Source: Helicobacter pylori (GTDB lineage Bacteria > Campylobacterota > Campylobacteria > Campylobacterales > Helicobacteraceae). Taken from it: a stretch of DNA of 64,000 bases. Where the stretch lies: positions 682,001 through 746,000 of the forward strand of contig NZ_CP051534.1 of assembly GCF_016748675.1 (NCBI RefSeq), read 5' to 3'. The translations under genes and the position numbers were made by a program. The notes under the pieces were generated by a model, which ran no database searches, was not told where the DNA came from, and saw nothing but the letters and a program-made list of their open reading frames with translations. Below, one piece after another: positions 38,785 to 47,922 of this stretch; the stretch's first letter is position 1, and every line of letters starts with the position of its first letter.

Positions 38785-39657
38785 ATGAATTTTAATGAAT
38801 TAGCTTTAAATCATACGATTGATTTACTCTTAAAAGGAAAAGATTATAGAGAAATAGTTTTAAACACTATTAACACAGAGTTTTTAGATTTTGCTATATC
38901 TTTTTTTAAAGATATTATTTACGCAAAAATGCATGATAAATCTATAGATTTTAGTTGGTATCAGCAATATGTTTTGGATAATAAAGATCCAAAAGATATA
39001 GCCATTCTATGTAGAACCAATATCAAAACCATTTTTAATACTTATGGGACTTCTACTAAAGAAGTTGTTTTAGATATTGCACAAAATAATTTAAAATATC
39101 TATATGAAATATTGCAGAACTTAGAAAACAACAATATGGCAGATTTAGGTATCAATATTAAAATTACCTATAAGGATATTAGTGTTAATTTAGACTTAAA
39201 AGAAAGCTTGCTTGTTATTAATGCCTTAGCAACCAAGAAAATTGCTTTGAGAGGAAGTGCATATTCTATGATAGGTAAAAGAATTGAAAAGCCTTTAATG
39301 TTAGAATTGTGTAAGCGTTGCTGTATTTCAGAAAGTCATATTGACGCAACTAATTTTAAGAAAGACAAAAAATTGGAGTATGATAGAGAAGTAGATTTTA
39401 AACTTTATAATAAGGATAGGAGTAAAGTTTATAGAGTAGAAGTTAAATTAATGAGTAAAGGCAATCCCGAAAGTGCTGATGCGGTCATTGCAAGAGATAC
39501 AGATATTTTTATAGCTTATACCCTAAGCGAACAGAATAAACAACAGCTTGAAAATTTAAGTATTGTTTATTTAGAACTAAAAAATAATTCCAATATTCTA
39601 TTAGATTTTAAAAAACTCTGTAAGCGTTTAGATATACCATTAATAAATCATGTATGA
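38785..39657 (+). CDS. Probable type II restriction endonuclease
   Basis: 290 residues, two bases after the methyltransferase stop. A PD-(D/E)XK-like core can be read as EVDFKLYNKD followed by YRVEVKLMSKG (Asp, then Glu-x-Lys), with a DIFIAYTLSEQ strand after it. The N-terminal half is helical. Position next to a methyltransferase and the core motif support restriction activity; it may belong with CfrBI-type enzymes, which also pair with N4-cytosine methylases, but I cannot verify that. AT-rich like its partner. Confidence 0.75.
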   Translation: MNFNELALNHTIDLLLKGKDYREIVLNTINTEFLDFAISFFKDIIYAKMHDKSIDFSWYQQYVLDNKDPKDIAILCRTNIKTIFNTYGTSTKEVVLDIAQNNLKYLYEILQNLENNNMADLGINIKITYKDISVNLDLKESLLVINALATKKIALRGSAYSMIGKRIEKPLMLELCKRCCISESHIDATNFKKDKKLEYDREVDFKLYNKDRSKVYRVEVKLMSKGNPESADAVIARDTDIFIAYTLSEQNKQQLENLSIVYLELKNNSNILLDFKKLCKRLDIPLINHV

Positions 39658-39754
39658 CAAACTTATACTCTATTATTTAAGGTGTTGTGAATTTTAGAAA
39701 AACTATCTATTGGAATTTTTCAAAAACCACTAAAAATATTTTTTATGATTGTTG

Positions 39755-40150
39755 GAAAATTACCGCGCGCGTTATAGCGAGCAGTTTCATTTGGATTTAA
39801 TGGATAGCTTGAGCCATTATGGATCCGTTAGGGGGTTGAATCTAAATGGCATTTGTTCTATGACGAATATTCCTGGTAAATTTGATGTGAGCGGGGATTT
39901 AGTGCATGCGATTTATTACAACCCACATTTAAGCCAAAAGGAGAAAAAAGAGATTATTGATAGCTATTGCCAAAGCGATGTGCTTAACACTTACTGGCTT
40001 TTTTTAAAATACAAAGTGCTGAAAGGGGCTTTAAATAAGGAGCAATACCTTGGGCTATTGAATGATTTTTTAGCCAAATTCCCTAAAGAAAAATCCTATT
40101 CAAGCGTTTTTATTAACGCTTTAGAGAAAGAAATTAGGGAGTTTGCTTAA
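39755..40150 (+). pseudogene. Duplicated 3' end of the exonuclease gene (repeat copy 2)
   Basis: The coding frame ENYRARYSEQFHLDL... to REFA-stop repeats the last ~130 codons of the 36702 gene with several substitutions (for example NPHLSQKEKKEIIDS in place of NPNLSQKEKKGIIDG). It has no start with a ribosome site and lacks the Exo I motif, so it is a truncated remnant. It probably marks the original 3' end of the gene before the restriction-modification pair was inserted. Confidence 0.9.
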
Positions 40151-40480
40151 ACCTTATTGGATAATCAAAACCAATTAGTATAAAAAGGTATCAGCAAAGC
40201 CATCATTATTTATTAGTAGAAGATAAAGATGAAAATATAGGTATTTATACTAACTTATGTGCTAATAAAACTTTTAGTTTTTAATAAATAATATAGTCTA
40301 TCATTAAGACAGGCTATAGCTTAAAAGCTAATAATTATGGTTTTAAACTAATCTGTGTTGAATATCAAAAATTATACAATAATCATTGAACGCTAAAATA
40401 ATATTTTTGTGAAAAAAATAAACGGATCACCCTTAATCCAAAACAAAACCTAAAACAGAATAAAACTTATTAGGGTTTCA
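40151..40480. other. Gene-free AT-rich stretch with a small ORF remnant
   Basis: No supported gene. One plus-strand frame reads KRYQQSHHYLLVEDKDENIG and on to CANKTFSF-stop (about 40185-40283) without a start codon that I would accept, so it may be the tail of a lost gene. The rest is AT-rich with no hairpin strong enough to call. Confidence 0.4.
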
Positions 40481-40496
40481 ATCACTTAAAAGTGAT
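40481..40496. promoter_or_regulatory. Operator-like dyad at the thiolase promoter
   Basis: ATCACTT-AA-AAGTGAT, a perfect 7-bp inverted repeat that ends two bases before the -10 box and so covers the spacer and -35 region. It suggests a repressor site for the thiolase/SCOT/atoE operon. Confidence 0.5.
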
Positions 40497-40498
40497 AC

Positions 40499-40504
40499 TA
40501 TGAT
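40499..40504 (+). promoter_or_regulatory. Thiolase operon promoter -10 (TATGAT)
   Basis: TACTATGATC 26 bases before the ATG at 40531, with AAAGG between. Confidence 0.5.
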
Positions 40505-40530
40505 CATTGAATCAACTTAAAGGCAAAGAC

Positions 40531-41706
40531 ATGAATGAAGTGGTTGTAGTGGCGGCAAAGCGTAGCGCTGTAGGGAGTTTTTTAGGCTCTCTAAAGAATG
40601 TGGGCGCTAGGCAAATGGGCGTTAGCGTGCTTAAAGACGCTTTGAACGCGAGCGGACTTGAGCCTAGCGATGTGGATTCTGTCATTTTGGGCAATGTTTT
40701 AGGTGCTGGTTTGGGTCAAAATATCGCCAGGCAGATCCAACTAGACGCCGGCATCCCTAATGACAAAAACGCTTTTAGCGTCAATATGGTTTGTGGATCG
40801 TCTATGAAAGCTATCCAGTTAGCGCATGACAGCATCATGCTTGGGCGCGATGAGGTGGTGGTGTGCGGTGGCGTGGAAAACATGAGCGCAGCACCTTATT
40901 TGTCGTTTGACATGCGAGAGGGGAAAAGAATGGGGAATGCGAACATGATAGACTCCATGATACATGACGGATTGTGGGATGCGTTCAATGATTACCACAT
41001 GGGGATCACCGCTGATAATGTCGCTCAAGCATACCACATAAGCCGAGAAGAGCAAGATAATTTCGCGCTCCAATCGCAACTCAAAGCGAGAGCCGCCATC
41101 AATGCAGGGAAATTCCAAGAAGAAATCACGCCCATTGAAATAGCGAATAAAAAAGGCGTGGTGGTTTTTAAAGAAGACGAATACCCTAGAGACACGACGC
41201 TAGAATCCCTTGCAAAGCTCAAACCCGCCTTTAAAAAAGACGGATCGGTAACGGCAGGGAATTCATCAGGAATCAATGATGGCGCGAGTATTATCATTTT
41301 ATGCAGCGCTAAAAAAGCGCAAACATTGGGGTTAAAAACCATGGCCACTATTAAGGGGTTTGGCTTGGGTGGTTGCAGTCCGGATATAATGGGTATATGC
41401 CCTAGTATTGCGATTAAAAATAACCTTAAAAATGTCAAAATGAATCTCAATGACATCAATCTTTTTGAACTCAATGAAGCTTTTGCTGCACAAAGCATCG
41501 CCGTGTTAAAAGAACTTGAATTAAACCCTAATATCGTGAACGTGAATGGAGGCGCGATAGCGATTGGCCACCCTATTGGCGCAAGCGGCGCTAGGATATT
41601 AGTGACTTTATTGCATGAAATGAAAAGGAGTGGGCATGGCGTGGGCTGCGCGTCGTTGTGCGTGGGCGGCGGTCAAGGGCTATCAGTGGTAGTTGAACAA
41701 AAATAA
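40531..41706 (+). CDS. thl: Acetyl-CoA acetyltransferase (thiolase)
   Basis: Splits acetoacetyl-CoA to two acetyl-CoA, or the reverse. Catalytic residues are visible: nucleophile Cys in [11 protein letters not shown], His in [16 protein letters not shown] and the second Cys in [11 protein letters not shown]. 391 residues. The frame opens at a TTG eight codons upstream, but AAAGGCAAAGAC directly precedes this ATG. First gene of the ketone-body cluster; the next start is about 10 bases downstream. Confidence 0.95.
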   Translation: MNEVVVVAAKRSAVGSFLGSLKNVGARQMGVSVLKDALNASGLEPSDVDSVILGNVLGAGLGQNIARQIQLDAGIPNDKNAFSVNMVCGSSMKAIQLAHDSIMLGRDEVVVCGGVENMSAAPYLSFDMREGKRMGNANMIDSMIHDGLWDAFNDYHMGITADNVAQAYHISREEQDNFALQSQLKARAAINAGKFQEEITPIEIANKKGVVVFKEDEYPRDTTLESLAKLKPAFKKDGSVTAGNSSGINDGASIIILCSAKKAQTLGLKTMATIKGFGLGGCSPDIMGICPSIAIKNNLKNVKMNLNDINLFELNEAFAAQSIAVLKELELNPNIVNVNGGAIAIGHPIGASGARILVTLLHEMKRSGHGVGCASLCVGGGQGLSVVVEQK

Positions 41707-41716
41707 GGAGAATGAG

Positions 41717-42415
41717 ATGAACAAGGTTATAACCGATTTAGACAAAGCGTTGAGTGGGTTAAAAGATGGGGACACTATTTTAGTGGGCGGTTTTGGGCTG
41801 TGCGGGATACCCGAATACGCCATTGATTACATTTATAAGAAAGGCATCAAGGATTTGATTGTCGTGAGCAATAATTGTGGCGTTGATGATTTTGGGCTTG
41901 GCATTCTTTTAGAAAAAAAGCAGATTAAAAAGATTATCGCTTCGTATGTGGGAGAAAATAAGATTTTTGAATCGCAAATGCTGAACGGAGAAATTGAAGT
42001 CGTTTTGACACCGCAAGGCACGCTGGCTGAAAACTTGCGCGCTGGAGGGGCTGGGATACCCGCTTACTACACCCCAACCGGTGTTGGGACTTTGATCGCT
42101 CAAGGCAAGGAATCAAGGGAGTTTAACGGCAAGGAGTATATTTTAGAAAGAGCGATAACGGGCGATTATGGGCTTATTAAAGCCTACAAAAGCGATACTT
42201 TAGGGAATTTGGTGTTTAGAAAAACGGCCCGAAATTTCAATCCCTTGTGTGCGATGGCGGCAAAAATATGCGTCGCTGAAGTGGAAGAAATTGTCCCAGC
42301 TGGGGAATTGGACCCAGATGAAATACACTTGCCAGGAATCTATGTGCAACACATCTATAAGGGTGAGAAATTTGAAAAACGGATAGAAAAAACCACCACA
42401 AGGAGCGCGAAATGA
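41717..42415 (+). CDS. scoA: Succinyl-CoA:3-ketoacid CoA-transferase subunit A
   Basis: With ScoB it moves CoA from succinyl-CoA to acetoacetate. Conserved [15 protein letters not shown] and the [16 protein letters not shown] block are present. 232 residues. AAGGAG lies just upstream of this ATG; the longer frame start at 41693 lies within thl. The enzyme also helps close the variant TCA cycle of H. pylori. The stop overlaps scoB (ATGA). Confidence 0.96.
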   Translation: MNKVITDLDKALSGLKDGDTILVGGFGLCGIPEYAIDYIYKKGIKDLIVVSNNCGVDDFGLGILLEKKQIKKIIASYVGENKIFESQMLNGEIEVVLTPQGTLAENLRAGGAGIPAYYTPTGVGTLIAQGKESREFNGKEYILERAITGDYGLIKAYKSDTLGNLVFRKTARNFNPLCAMAAKICVAEVEEIVPAGELDPDEIHLPGIYVQHIYKGEKFEKRIEKTTTRSAK

Positions 42416-43035
42416 GAGAGGCTATCATTAAACGAGCGGCAAAGGAATTGAAAGAGGGCATGTATGTGAATTTAGGGATAGGCTTGCCCACGCTGGTGGC
42501 TAATGAAGTGAGCGGGATGAATATTGTCTTTCAGAGCGAGAACGGGCTATTAGGGATTGGCGCTTACCCTTTAGAGGGGAGCGTTGATGCGGATCTCATT
42601 AATGCAGGAAAGGAAACCGTAACTGTGGTGCCGGGTGCTTCGTTTTTCAACAGCGCGGATTCGTTTGCGATGATTCGTGGGGGGCATATTGATTTAGCGA
42701 TTTTAGGAGGGATGGAAGTCTCACAAAATGGGGATTTGGCTAATTGGATGATCCCTAAAAAACTCATAAAGGGCATGGGAGGGGCTATGGATCTGGTGCA
42801 TGGCGCTAAAAAAGTGATTGTCATCATGGAACATTGCAACAAATACGGGGAGTCTAAAGTGAAAAAAGAATGCTCCTTGCCCTTAACAGGAAAGGGCGTG
42901 GTGCATCAATTGATAACGGATTTAGCGGTGTTTGAGTTTTCCAATAACGCCATGAAATTAGTGGAATTGCAAGAAGGGGTCAGCCTTGATCAAGTGAAAG
43001 AAAAAACAGAAGCTGAATTTGAAGTGCATCTATAG
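42412..43035 (+). CDS. scoB: Succinyl-CoA:3-ketoacid CoA-transferase subunit B
   Basis: Catalytic subunit of SCOT. The active-site glutamate lies in [21 protein letters not shown] and the [15 protein letters not shown] block are typical. 207 residues. Starts inside the scoA stop. A 12-base gap and AAAGGGGG lead on to atoE. Confidence 0.96.
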   Translation: MREAIIKRAAKELKEGMYVNLGIGLPTLVANEVSGMNIVFQSENGLLGIGAYPLEGSVDADLINAGKETVTVVPGASFFNSADSFAMIRGGHIDLAILGGMEVSQNGDLANWMIPKKLIKGMGGAMDLVHGAKKVIVIMEHCNKYGESKVKKECSLPLTGKGVVHQLITDLAVFEFSNNAMKLVELQEGVSLDQVKEKTEAEFEVHL

Positions 43036-43053
43036 CTTATAAAGGGGGTGTTT

Positions 43054-44418
43054 ATGTTTTTATTAAGGCATTTGACTTCAGCGTGCGTGTTTTTAGCATC
43101 TAAATGTTTGCCGGACTCCTTTGTCTTGGTCGCTCTTTTATCGTTTGTCGTGTTTGTTCTTGTTTATTGCTTGACAGGGCAAGACGCTTCGTCTGTCATT
43201 TCTAGTTGGGGGAATGGCGCTTGGACGCTTTTAGGTTTTTCTATGCAAATGGCCCTTATTTTGGTGTTGGGTCAGGCTCTAGCTAGCGCTAAATTAGTCC
43301 AAAAACTTTTAAAATACTTGGCGTCTTTGCCTAAAGGGTATTATACGGCTTTATGGTTGGTTACTTTTTTATCGTTAATCGCTAATTGGATCAATTGGGG
43401 TTTTGGCTTAGTGATCAGCGCGATTTTTGCAAAAGAGATCGCCAAAAATGTTAAAGGGGTGGATTACAGACTGCTTATTGCTAGCGCTTATTCGGGTTTT
43501 GTCATCTGGCATGGGGGTTTATCAGGCTCTATCCCTTTAAGCGTTGCCACCCAAAATGAAAATCTGTCCAAAATAAGCGCTGGGGTGATTGAAAAAGCTA
43601 TCCCTATCAGTCAGACGATTTTTTCTGCTTATAATTTAATCATTATAGGAATCATTCTTGTAGGGTTACCCTTTTTAATGGCAATGATCCACCCTAAAAA
43701 AGAAGAAATCGTTGAGATTGATTCAAAGCTTTTAAAAGACGAATACAAAGAGATTGAACTCATTGATCACCAACAAGACAAAACGATCGCGCATTTTTTA
43801 GAAAACAGCGCTTTGCTTTCTTATCTTTTGGTTTTTTTGGGTTTTGGGTATCTTGGTGTTTATTTTTTTAAAGGGGGAGGGATTAGTTTAAACATTGTCA
43901 ATACGATTTTCCTTTTTTTAGGGATTTTGCTCCATAAAACCCCTTTGGCTTATGTGAAAGCGATCAATCATTCCGCTAGGAGCGTGGCTGGGATTTTATT
44001 GCAATTCCCTTTTTATGCCGGGATTATGGGGATGATGGCAAGCCATAGCGTGGGGGGTCATTCTTTAGCGCAAATGCTTTCTTTAGCCTTCACGCACATC
44101 GCTAATGAAAAAACTTTTGCACTCATGACTTTTTTGAGCGCAGGGATTGTCAATATTTTTATTCCGTCTGGCGGAGGGCAATGGGCGATTCAAGCTCCTA
44201 TCATGCTTCCGGCTGGGCAAAGCTTGGGGGTGGATCCGGGCGTGGTTTCTATGGCTATCGCTTGGGGAGACGCTTGGACGAATATGATACAGCCTTTTTG
44301 GGCTTTGCCTGCGTTAGCCATTGCCGGTTTGGGCGCTAAGGATATTATGGGCTATTGCGTTTTGACTTTAATTTTTGTAGGCTTAGTGGTGTGCGGGGTG
44401 TTTTATTTTTTAGTGTGA
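43054..44418 (+). CDS. atoE: Short-chain fatty acid / acetoacetate transporter AtoE
   Basis: An inner-membrane permease of ~454 residues with about ten to twelve hydrophobic helices. It carries the AtoE signatures NWGFGLVISAIFAKEIAK and FIPSGGGQWAIQAPIMLPA. It probably brings acetoacetate or short fatty acids in for SCOT and thiolase, given the operon. A GTG two codons upstream is possible, but the AAAGGGGG spacing fits this ATG. Confidence 0.92.
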   Translation: MFLLRHLTSACVFLASKCLPDSFVLVALLSFVVFVLVYCLTGQDASSVISSWGNGAWTLLGFSMQMALILVLGQALASAKLVQKLLKYLASLPKGYYTALWLVTFLSLIANWINWGFGLVISAIFAKEIAKNVKGVDYRLLIASAYSGFVIWHGGLSGSIPLSVATQNENLSKISAGVIEKAIPISQTIFSAYNLIIIGIILVGLPFLMAMIHPKKEEIVEIDSKLLKDEYKEIELIDHQQDKTIAHFLENSALLSYLLVFLGFGYLGVYFFKGGGISLNIVNTIFLFLGILLHKTPLAYVKAINHSARSVAGILLQFPFYAGIMGMMASHSVGGHSLAQMLSLAFTHIANEKTFALMTFLSAGIVNIFIPSGGGQWAIQAPIMLPAGQSLGVDPGVVSMAIAWGDAWTNMIQPFWALPALAIAGLGAKDIMGYCVLTLIFVGLVVCGVFYFLV

Positions 44419-44509
44419 GTTTTTTATGCCTAAAACCATGCTCTTTTCAATGGGGTAAAGTTTTCTCTTTTTACCATTTAAACGCTCTTGTAATTAAGCC
44501 TTATTTCGT

Positions 44510-44515
44510 TACAAT
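44510..44515 (+). promoter_or_regulatory. lpxR promoter -10 (TACAAT)
   Basis: GTTACAATAAC 28 bases before the TTG start of the deacylase gene, with AAGGA between. Confidence 0.45.
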
Positions 44516-44543
44516 AACCCCCATAATAACCTAAGGAAGTGTT

Positions 44544-45554
44544 TTGTTTTTCAAATTTATTTTATGTTTATTATTAGGAACGTTTGCATGGGCAAAAGAG
44601 GTCATTCCCACCCCTTCAACCCCATTAACGCCCTCTAAACGCTATTCTATCAATTTGATGACTGAAAATGATGGTTATATCAACCCTTACATTGATGAGT
44701 ATTATACCGCAGGCAATCAAATAGGCTTTTCTACTAAAGAGTTTGATTTTTCTAAAAATAAAGCGATGAAATGGACTTCGTATTTAGGTTTTTTCAATAA
44801 AAGCCCTAGGGTTACTCGTTTTGGCATTTCTCTCGCTCAAGACATGTATACCCCTTCGCTTAAAAACAGAAAACTGGTGCATTTGCATGATAACCACCCT
44901 TATGGGGGGTATTTACGGGTGAATTTGAATGTGTATAACCGCCATCAAACTTTCATGGAGTTATTCACGATTTCTTTAGGCACGACAGGGCAAGATTCTT
45001 TGGCCGCTCAAACGCAGCGTCTCATTCATAAATGGGGTCATGACCCCCAATTTTATGGCTGGAACACGCAGCTCAAAAACGAATTTATCTTTGAATTGCA
45101 CTACCAATTGCTTAAAAAAGTCCCCCTTTTAAAGACTCGTTTTTTTTCTATGGAGTTGATGCCTGGGTTTAATGTGGAATTGGGGAATGCGAGGGATTAT
45201 TTCCAACTCGGATCGCTCTTTAGGGCTGGGTATAACTTGGACGCTGATTATGGGGTCAATAAGGTCAATACCGCTTTTGATGGGGGCATGCCTTATAGCG
45301 ATAAGTTTTCTATCTATTTTTTTGCAGGGGCTTTTGGGCGCTTCCAACCCCTTAACATCTTCATTCAAGGCAACAGTCCTGAGACTAGAGGGATTGCTAA
45401 TTTGGAATACTTTGTTTATAGCAGTGAAATAGGAGCGGCTATGATGTGGCGTAGCCTCAGGGTGGCTTTTACGATTACCGATATTAGTAAAACCTTTCAA
45501 TCCCAGCCTAAACACCATCAAATCGGCACTTTAGAATTGAATTTCGCCTTTTGA
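44544..45554 (+). CDS. lpxR: Lipid A 3'-O-deacylase, LpxR family
   Basis: An outer-membrane barrel that removes the 3'-linked acyl chains of lipid A, which gives H. pylori its poorly inflammatory LPS. Signal peptide MFFKFILCLLLGTFAWA. The active-site block is NLMTENDGYI (N42, D43) with YYTAGNQIGF, and PYGGYLRV and the His of QTQRLIHKWG also fit LpxR. It ends in LNFAF with a terminal Phe. 336 residues. TTG start behind AAGGA. It sits between the ketone genes and acetone carboxylase but is functionally unrelated. Confidence 0.87.
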   Translation: MFFKFILCLLLGTFAWAKEVIPTPSTPLTPSKRYSINLMTENDGYINPYIDEYYTAGNQIGFSTKEFDFSKNKAMKWTSYLGFFNKSPRVTRFGISLAQDMYTPSLKNRKLVHLHDNHPYGGYLRVNLNVYNRHQTFMELFTISLGTTGQDSLAAQTQRLIHKWGHDPQFYGWNTQLKNEFIFELHYQLLKKVPLLKTRFFSMELMPGFNVELGNARDYFQLGSLFRAGYNLDADYGVNKVNTAFDGGMPYSDKFSIYFFAGAFGRFQPLNIFIQGNSPETRGIANLEYFVYSSEIGAAMMWRSLRVAFTITDISKTFQSQPKHHQIGTLELNFAF

Positions 45555-45664
45555 TTTAATATAGGTTTAATATTTTTCTTCCTATATGATATTTTTTTGA
45601 ATGAACTTATTACTATTCTTCACTTTATACACCAAATTTTCACATTGTTATTGATTGGCTTTAG

Positions 45665-45678
45665 AAAAAAAAAAAAAA
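45665..45678 (+). repeat. A14 tract upstream of the acetone carboxylase promoter
   Basis: Fourteen A in a row ending 24 bases before TATAAT. The tract covers roughly -50 to -37 relative to the expected start, where length changes alter promoter strength in other H. pylori genes. Confidence 0.9.
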
Positions 45679-45702
45679 TGATCTCCATTTTAAAATTTGT
45701 AC

Positions 45703-45708
45703 TATAAT
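45703..45708 (+). promoter_or_regulatory. acxABC promoter -10 (TATAAT)
   Basis: Consensus TATAAT in GTACTATAATTC, 61 bases ahead of the acxA ATG. Confidence 0.75.
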
Positions 45709-45714
45709 TCAAAC

Positions 45715-45736
45715 AGGTTACCTTGATAGGTTACCT
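45715..45736 (+). repeat. AGGTTACCT direct repeats in the acx leader
   Basis: AGGTTACCT occurs at 45715-45723 and again at 45728-45736. Each copy is nearly self-complementary (AGGT/ACCT), so the pair may be a protein-binding site at the transcription start or a small leader hairpin. Confidence 0.6.
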
Positions 45737-45769
45737 CGAGCAACACTTTAATACTAAGGAGTCTAAAAA

Positions 45770-47911
45770 ATGAAAGACGCAAGAGTTCAGGTGATGGGTA
45801 TTGATGCCGGTGGCACCATGACGGACACATTTTTTGTGAAAGAAAATGGCAGTTTCGTCGTTGGTAAAGCCCAAAGCAACCCAGAAGATGAGAGCTTAGC
45901 TATTTACAATAGCTCACAAGATGCTTTATCGCACTGGAAATCGGATGTGAATAAGGTTTATCCAGAGTTGGTTACTTGCGTGTATTCAGGCACGGCGATG
46001 CTCAATCGGGTCGTCCAAAGGCGTGGGATGGAAGTGGGCCTAATTTGCAATAAGGGTTTTGAGCAAATGCATTCTATGGGCAGAGCGTTGCAATCCTACT
46101 TGGGGTATGCGCTAGAAGAAAGGTTGCATATCAACACGCACAAGTATGATGATCCGCTGATTCCTTTAAAAAGGATTAGAGGCGTTACAGAAAGAACCGA
46201 TGTCAAGGGGCAAGTGGTTATCCCAGTGCGCCCAGAAGAGGTTAAAGTTGCTGTTAAGGAGCTTTTAGAAGCAGGCGCAAAGGCCATTGTGATTTGCTTG
46301 TTGCAATCTCATAAAAACGCTGAAAGCGAACGGATTGTTAGAGATATTGCGTTAGAAGAGATTGAAAAATTGGGTAAAAATGTTCCTGTATTCGCTTCGG
46401 TGGATTACTACCCTCAAAGAAAAGAAAGCCACAGAATGAACACCACTATCTTAGAAGCTTATGCGGCTGAGCCAAGCAGGCAAACTCTCTCTAAAGTCAG
46501 CAACCGCTTCAAAGAGCATGGCGCTAAATTCGATCTTAGGGTGATGGCAACGCATGGAGGCACTATTAGTTGGAAAGCTAAAGAGCTTGCCAGAACGATC
46601 GTGAGCGGTCCTATTGGAGGCGTGATCGGGTCTAAATTGCTAGGCGAAACGCTTGGTTATGACAATATTGCATGCAGCGATATTGGCGGCACGAGCTTTG
46701 ATATGGCGCTTATTGTTAAGAGCAATTTCAACATCGCTTCTGACCCTGATATGGCGCGTCTTGTTTTATCTCTGCCGCTTGTGGCTATGGATTCCGTTGG
46801 TGCAGGTGCGGGGAGTTTTGTGCGCATTGATCCGCACAGCCGATCTGTCAAACTAGGGCCTGACAGCGCGGGGTATAGGGTTGGCACTTGTTGGAAAGAC
46901 AGCGGATTAGACACGGTTTCAGTAACCGATTGCCATATTGTTTTAGGCTATTTGAACCCGGATAATTTCTTAGGCGGTTTGATTAAATTAGATGTGGATA
47001 GGGCTAAAAAACACATTAAAGAACAAATCGCTGATCCGCTAGGCATTAGCGTAGAAGATGCGGCTGCGGGTGTGATTGAGTTGCTTGATTTGGATCTTAA
47101 AGAATACTTGCGATCCAACATTAGTGCTAAAGGGTATAGCCCGTCTGATTTTGTGTGCTTTTCATATGGTGGCGCGGGGCCTGTGCATACCTATGGTTAT
47201 ACAGAAGGTTTAGGGTTTAAGGATGTGGTAGTGCCTGCGTGGGCGGCTGGATTTAGCGCTTTTGGTTGCGCTTGCGCTGATTTTGAATACAGATACGACA
47301 AGAGCGTGGATATTGCCATTCCGCAGTATTCTTCAGACAAGTCCAAAATAGAAGCATGCAAAATCATTCAAGACGCATGGGATGAATTGACCCTTAAAGT
47401 GATTGAAGAGTTCAAGATCAATGGATTCTCTGAAAAAGATGTGATTTTAAGACCTGGATACAGGATGCAGTATATGGGGCAATTGAATGACTTAGAGATC
47501 ACTTCTCCTGTATCAAAAGCTGCAAGCGTGGCTGATTGGGAAGAGATTGTCAAAGAATATGAAAAAACCTACGCTCGTGTTTATTCTGAATCAGCGTGTT
47601 CTCCAGAGCTTGGTTTTAGCGTGACCGGCGTGATCATGCGTGGTGTTGTGGCTACGCAAAAACCTGTAATTCCGGTTGAAAAAGAGCATGGCGCTACGCC
47701 CCCAAAAGAAGCCAAAATAGGCGTTAGAAAATTCTATCGGCATAAAAAATGGGTGGATGCAGATGTGTGGCAAATGGAAAAATTACTGCCTGGAAATGAA
47801 GTCGTAGGGCCTGCGATCGTAGAATCAGATGCGACCACTTTCGTGATACCCAAGGGCTTTGCGACAAGACTAGACAAACACCGATTGTTCCACTTGAAAG
47901 AAATTAAATAA
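45770..47911 (+). CDS. acxA: Acetone carboxylase beta subunit
   Basis: The hydantoinase-A/oxoprolinase-like subunit of acetone carboxylase, which makes acetoacetate from acetone, bicarbonate and ATP. 713 residues. The ATPase-type N-terminus reads MGIDAGGTMTDTFFV; the second phosphate-binding block is CSDIGGTSFDMALI, followed by FGGAG-like SYGGAGPVHTYG. Older annotations say hydantoin utilisation protein HyuA; the three-gene order with a small zinc-type gamma subunit supports acetone carboxylase. Strong AAGGAG site. Product feeds scoAB and thl encoded just upstream. Confidence 0.95.
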   Translation: MKDARVQVMGIDAGGTMTDTFFVKENGSFVVGKAQSNPEDESLAIYNSSQDALSHWKSDVNKVYPELVTCVYSGTAMLNRVVQRRGMEVGLICNKGFEQMHSMGRALQSYLGYALEERLHINTHKYDDPLIPLKRIRGVTERTDVKGQVVIPVRPEEVKVAVKELLEAGAKAIVICLLQSHKNAESERIVRDIALEEIEKLGKNVPVFASVDYYPQRKESHRMNTTILEAYAAEPSRQTLSKVSNRFKEHGAKFDLRVMATHGGTISWKAKELARTIVSGPIGGVIGSKLLGETLGYDNIACSDIGGTSFDMALIVKSNFNIASDPDMARLVLSLPLVAMDSVGAGAGSFVRIDPHSRSVKLGPDSAGYRVGTCWKDSGLDTVSVTDCHIVLGYLNPDNFLGGLIKLDVDRAKKHIKEQIADPLGISVEDAAAGVIELLDLDLKEYLRSNISAKGYSPSDFVCFSYGGAGPVHTYGYTEGLGFKDVVVPAWAAGFSAFGCACADFEYRYDKSVDIAIPQYSSDKSKIEACKIIQDAWDELTLKVIEEFKINGFSEKDVILRPGYRMQYMGQLNDLEITSPVSKAASVADWEEIVKEYEKTYARVYSESACSPELGFSVTGVIMRGVVATQKPVIPVEKEHGATPPKEAKIGVRKFYRHKKWVDADVWQMEKLLPGNEVVGPAIVESDATTFVIPKGFATRLDKHRLFHLKEIK

Positions 47912-47922
47912 AGGAGTTCAAA

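Noticed and set aside
37514-39754. Transposon carrying the restriction-modification pair
   Set aside because: No transposase, no terminal inverted repeats and a target duplication of ~390 bp, far beyond that of known insertion sequences.
41025-41498. 157-codon open frame on the minus strand inside the thiolase gene
   Set aside because: It lies fully opposite a well-conserved gene, has no ribosome site and no recognisable domain; it is a shadow of codon bias.
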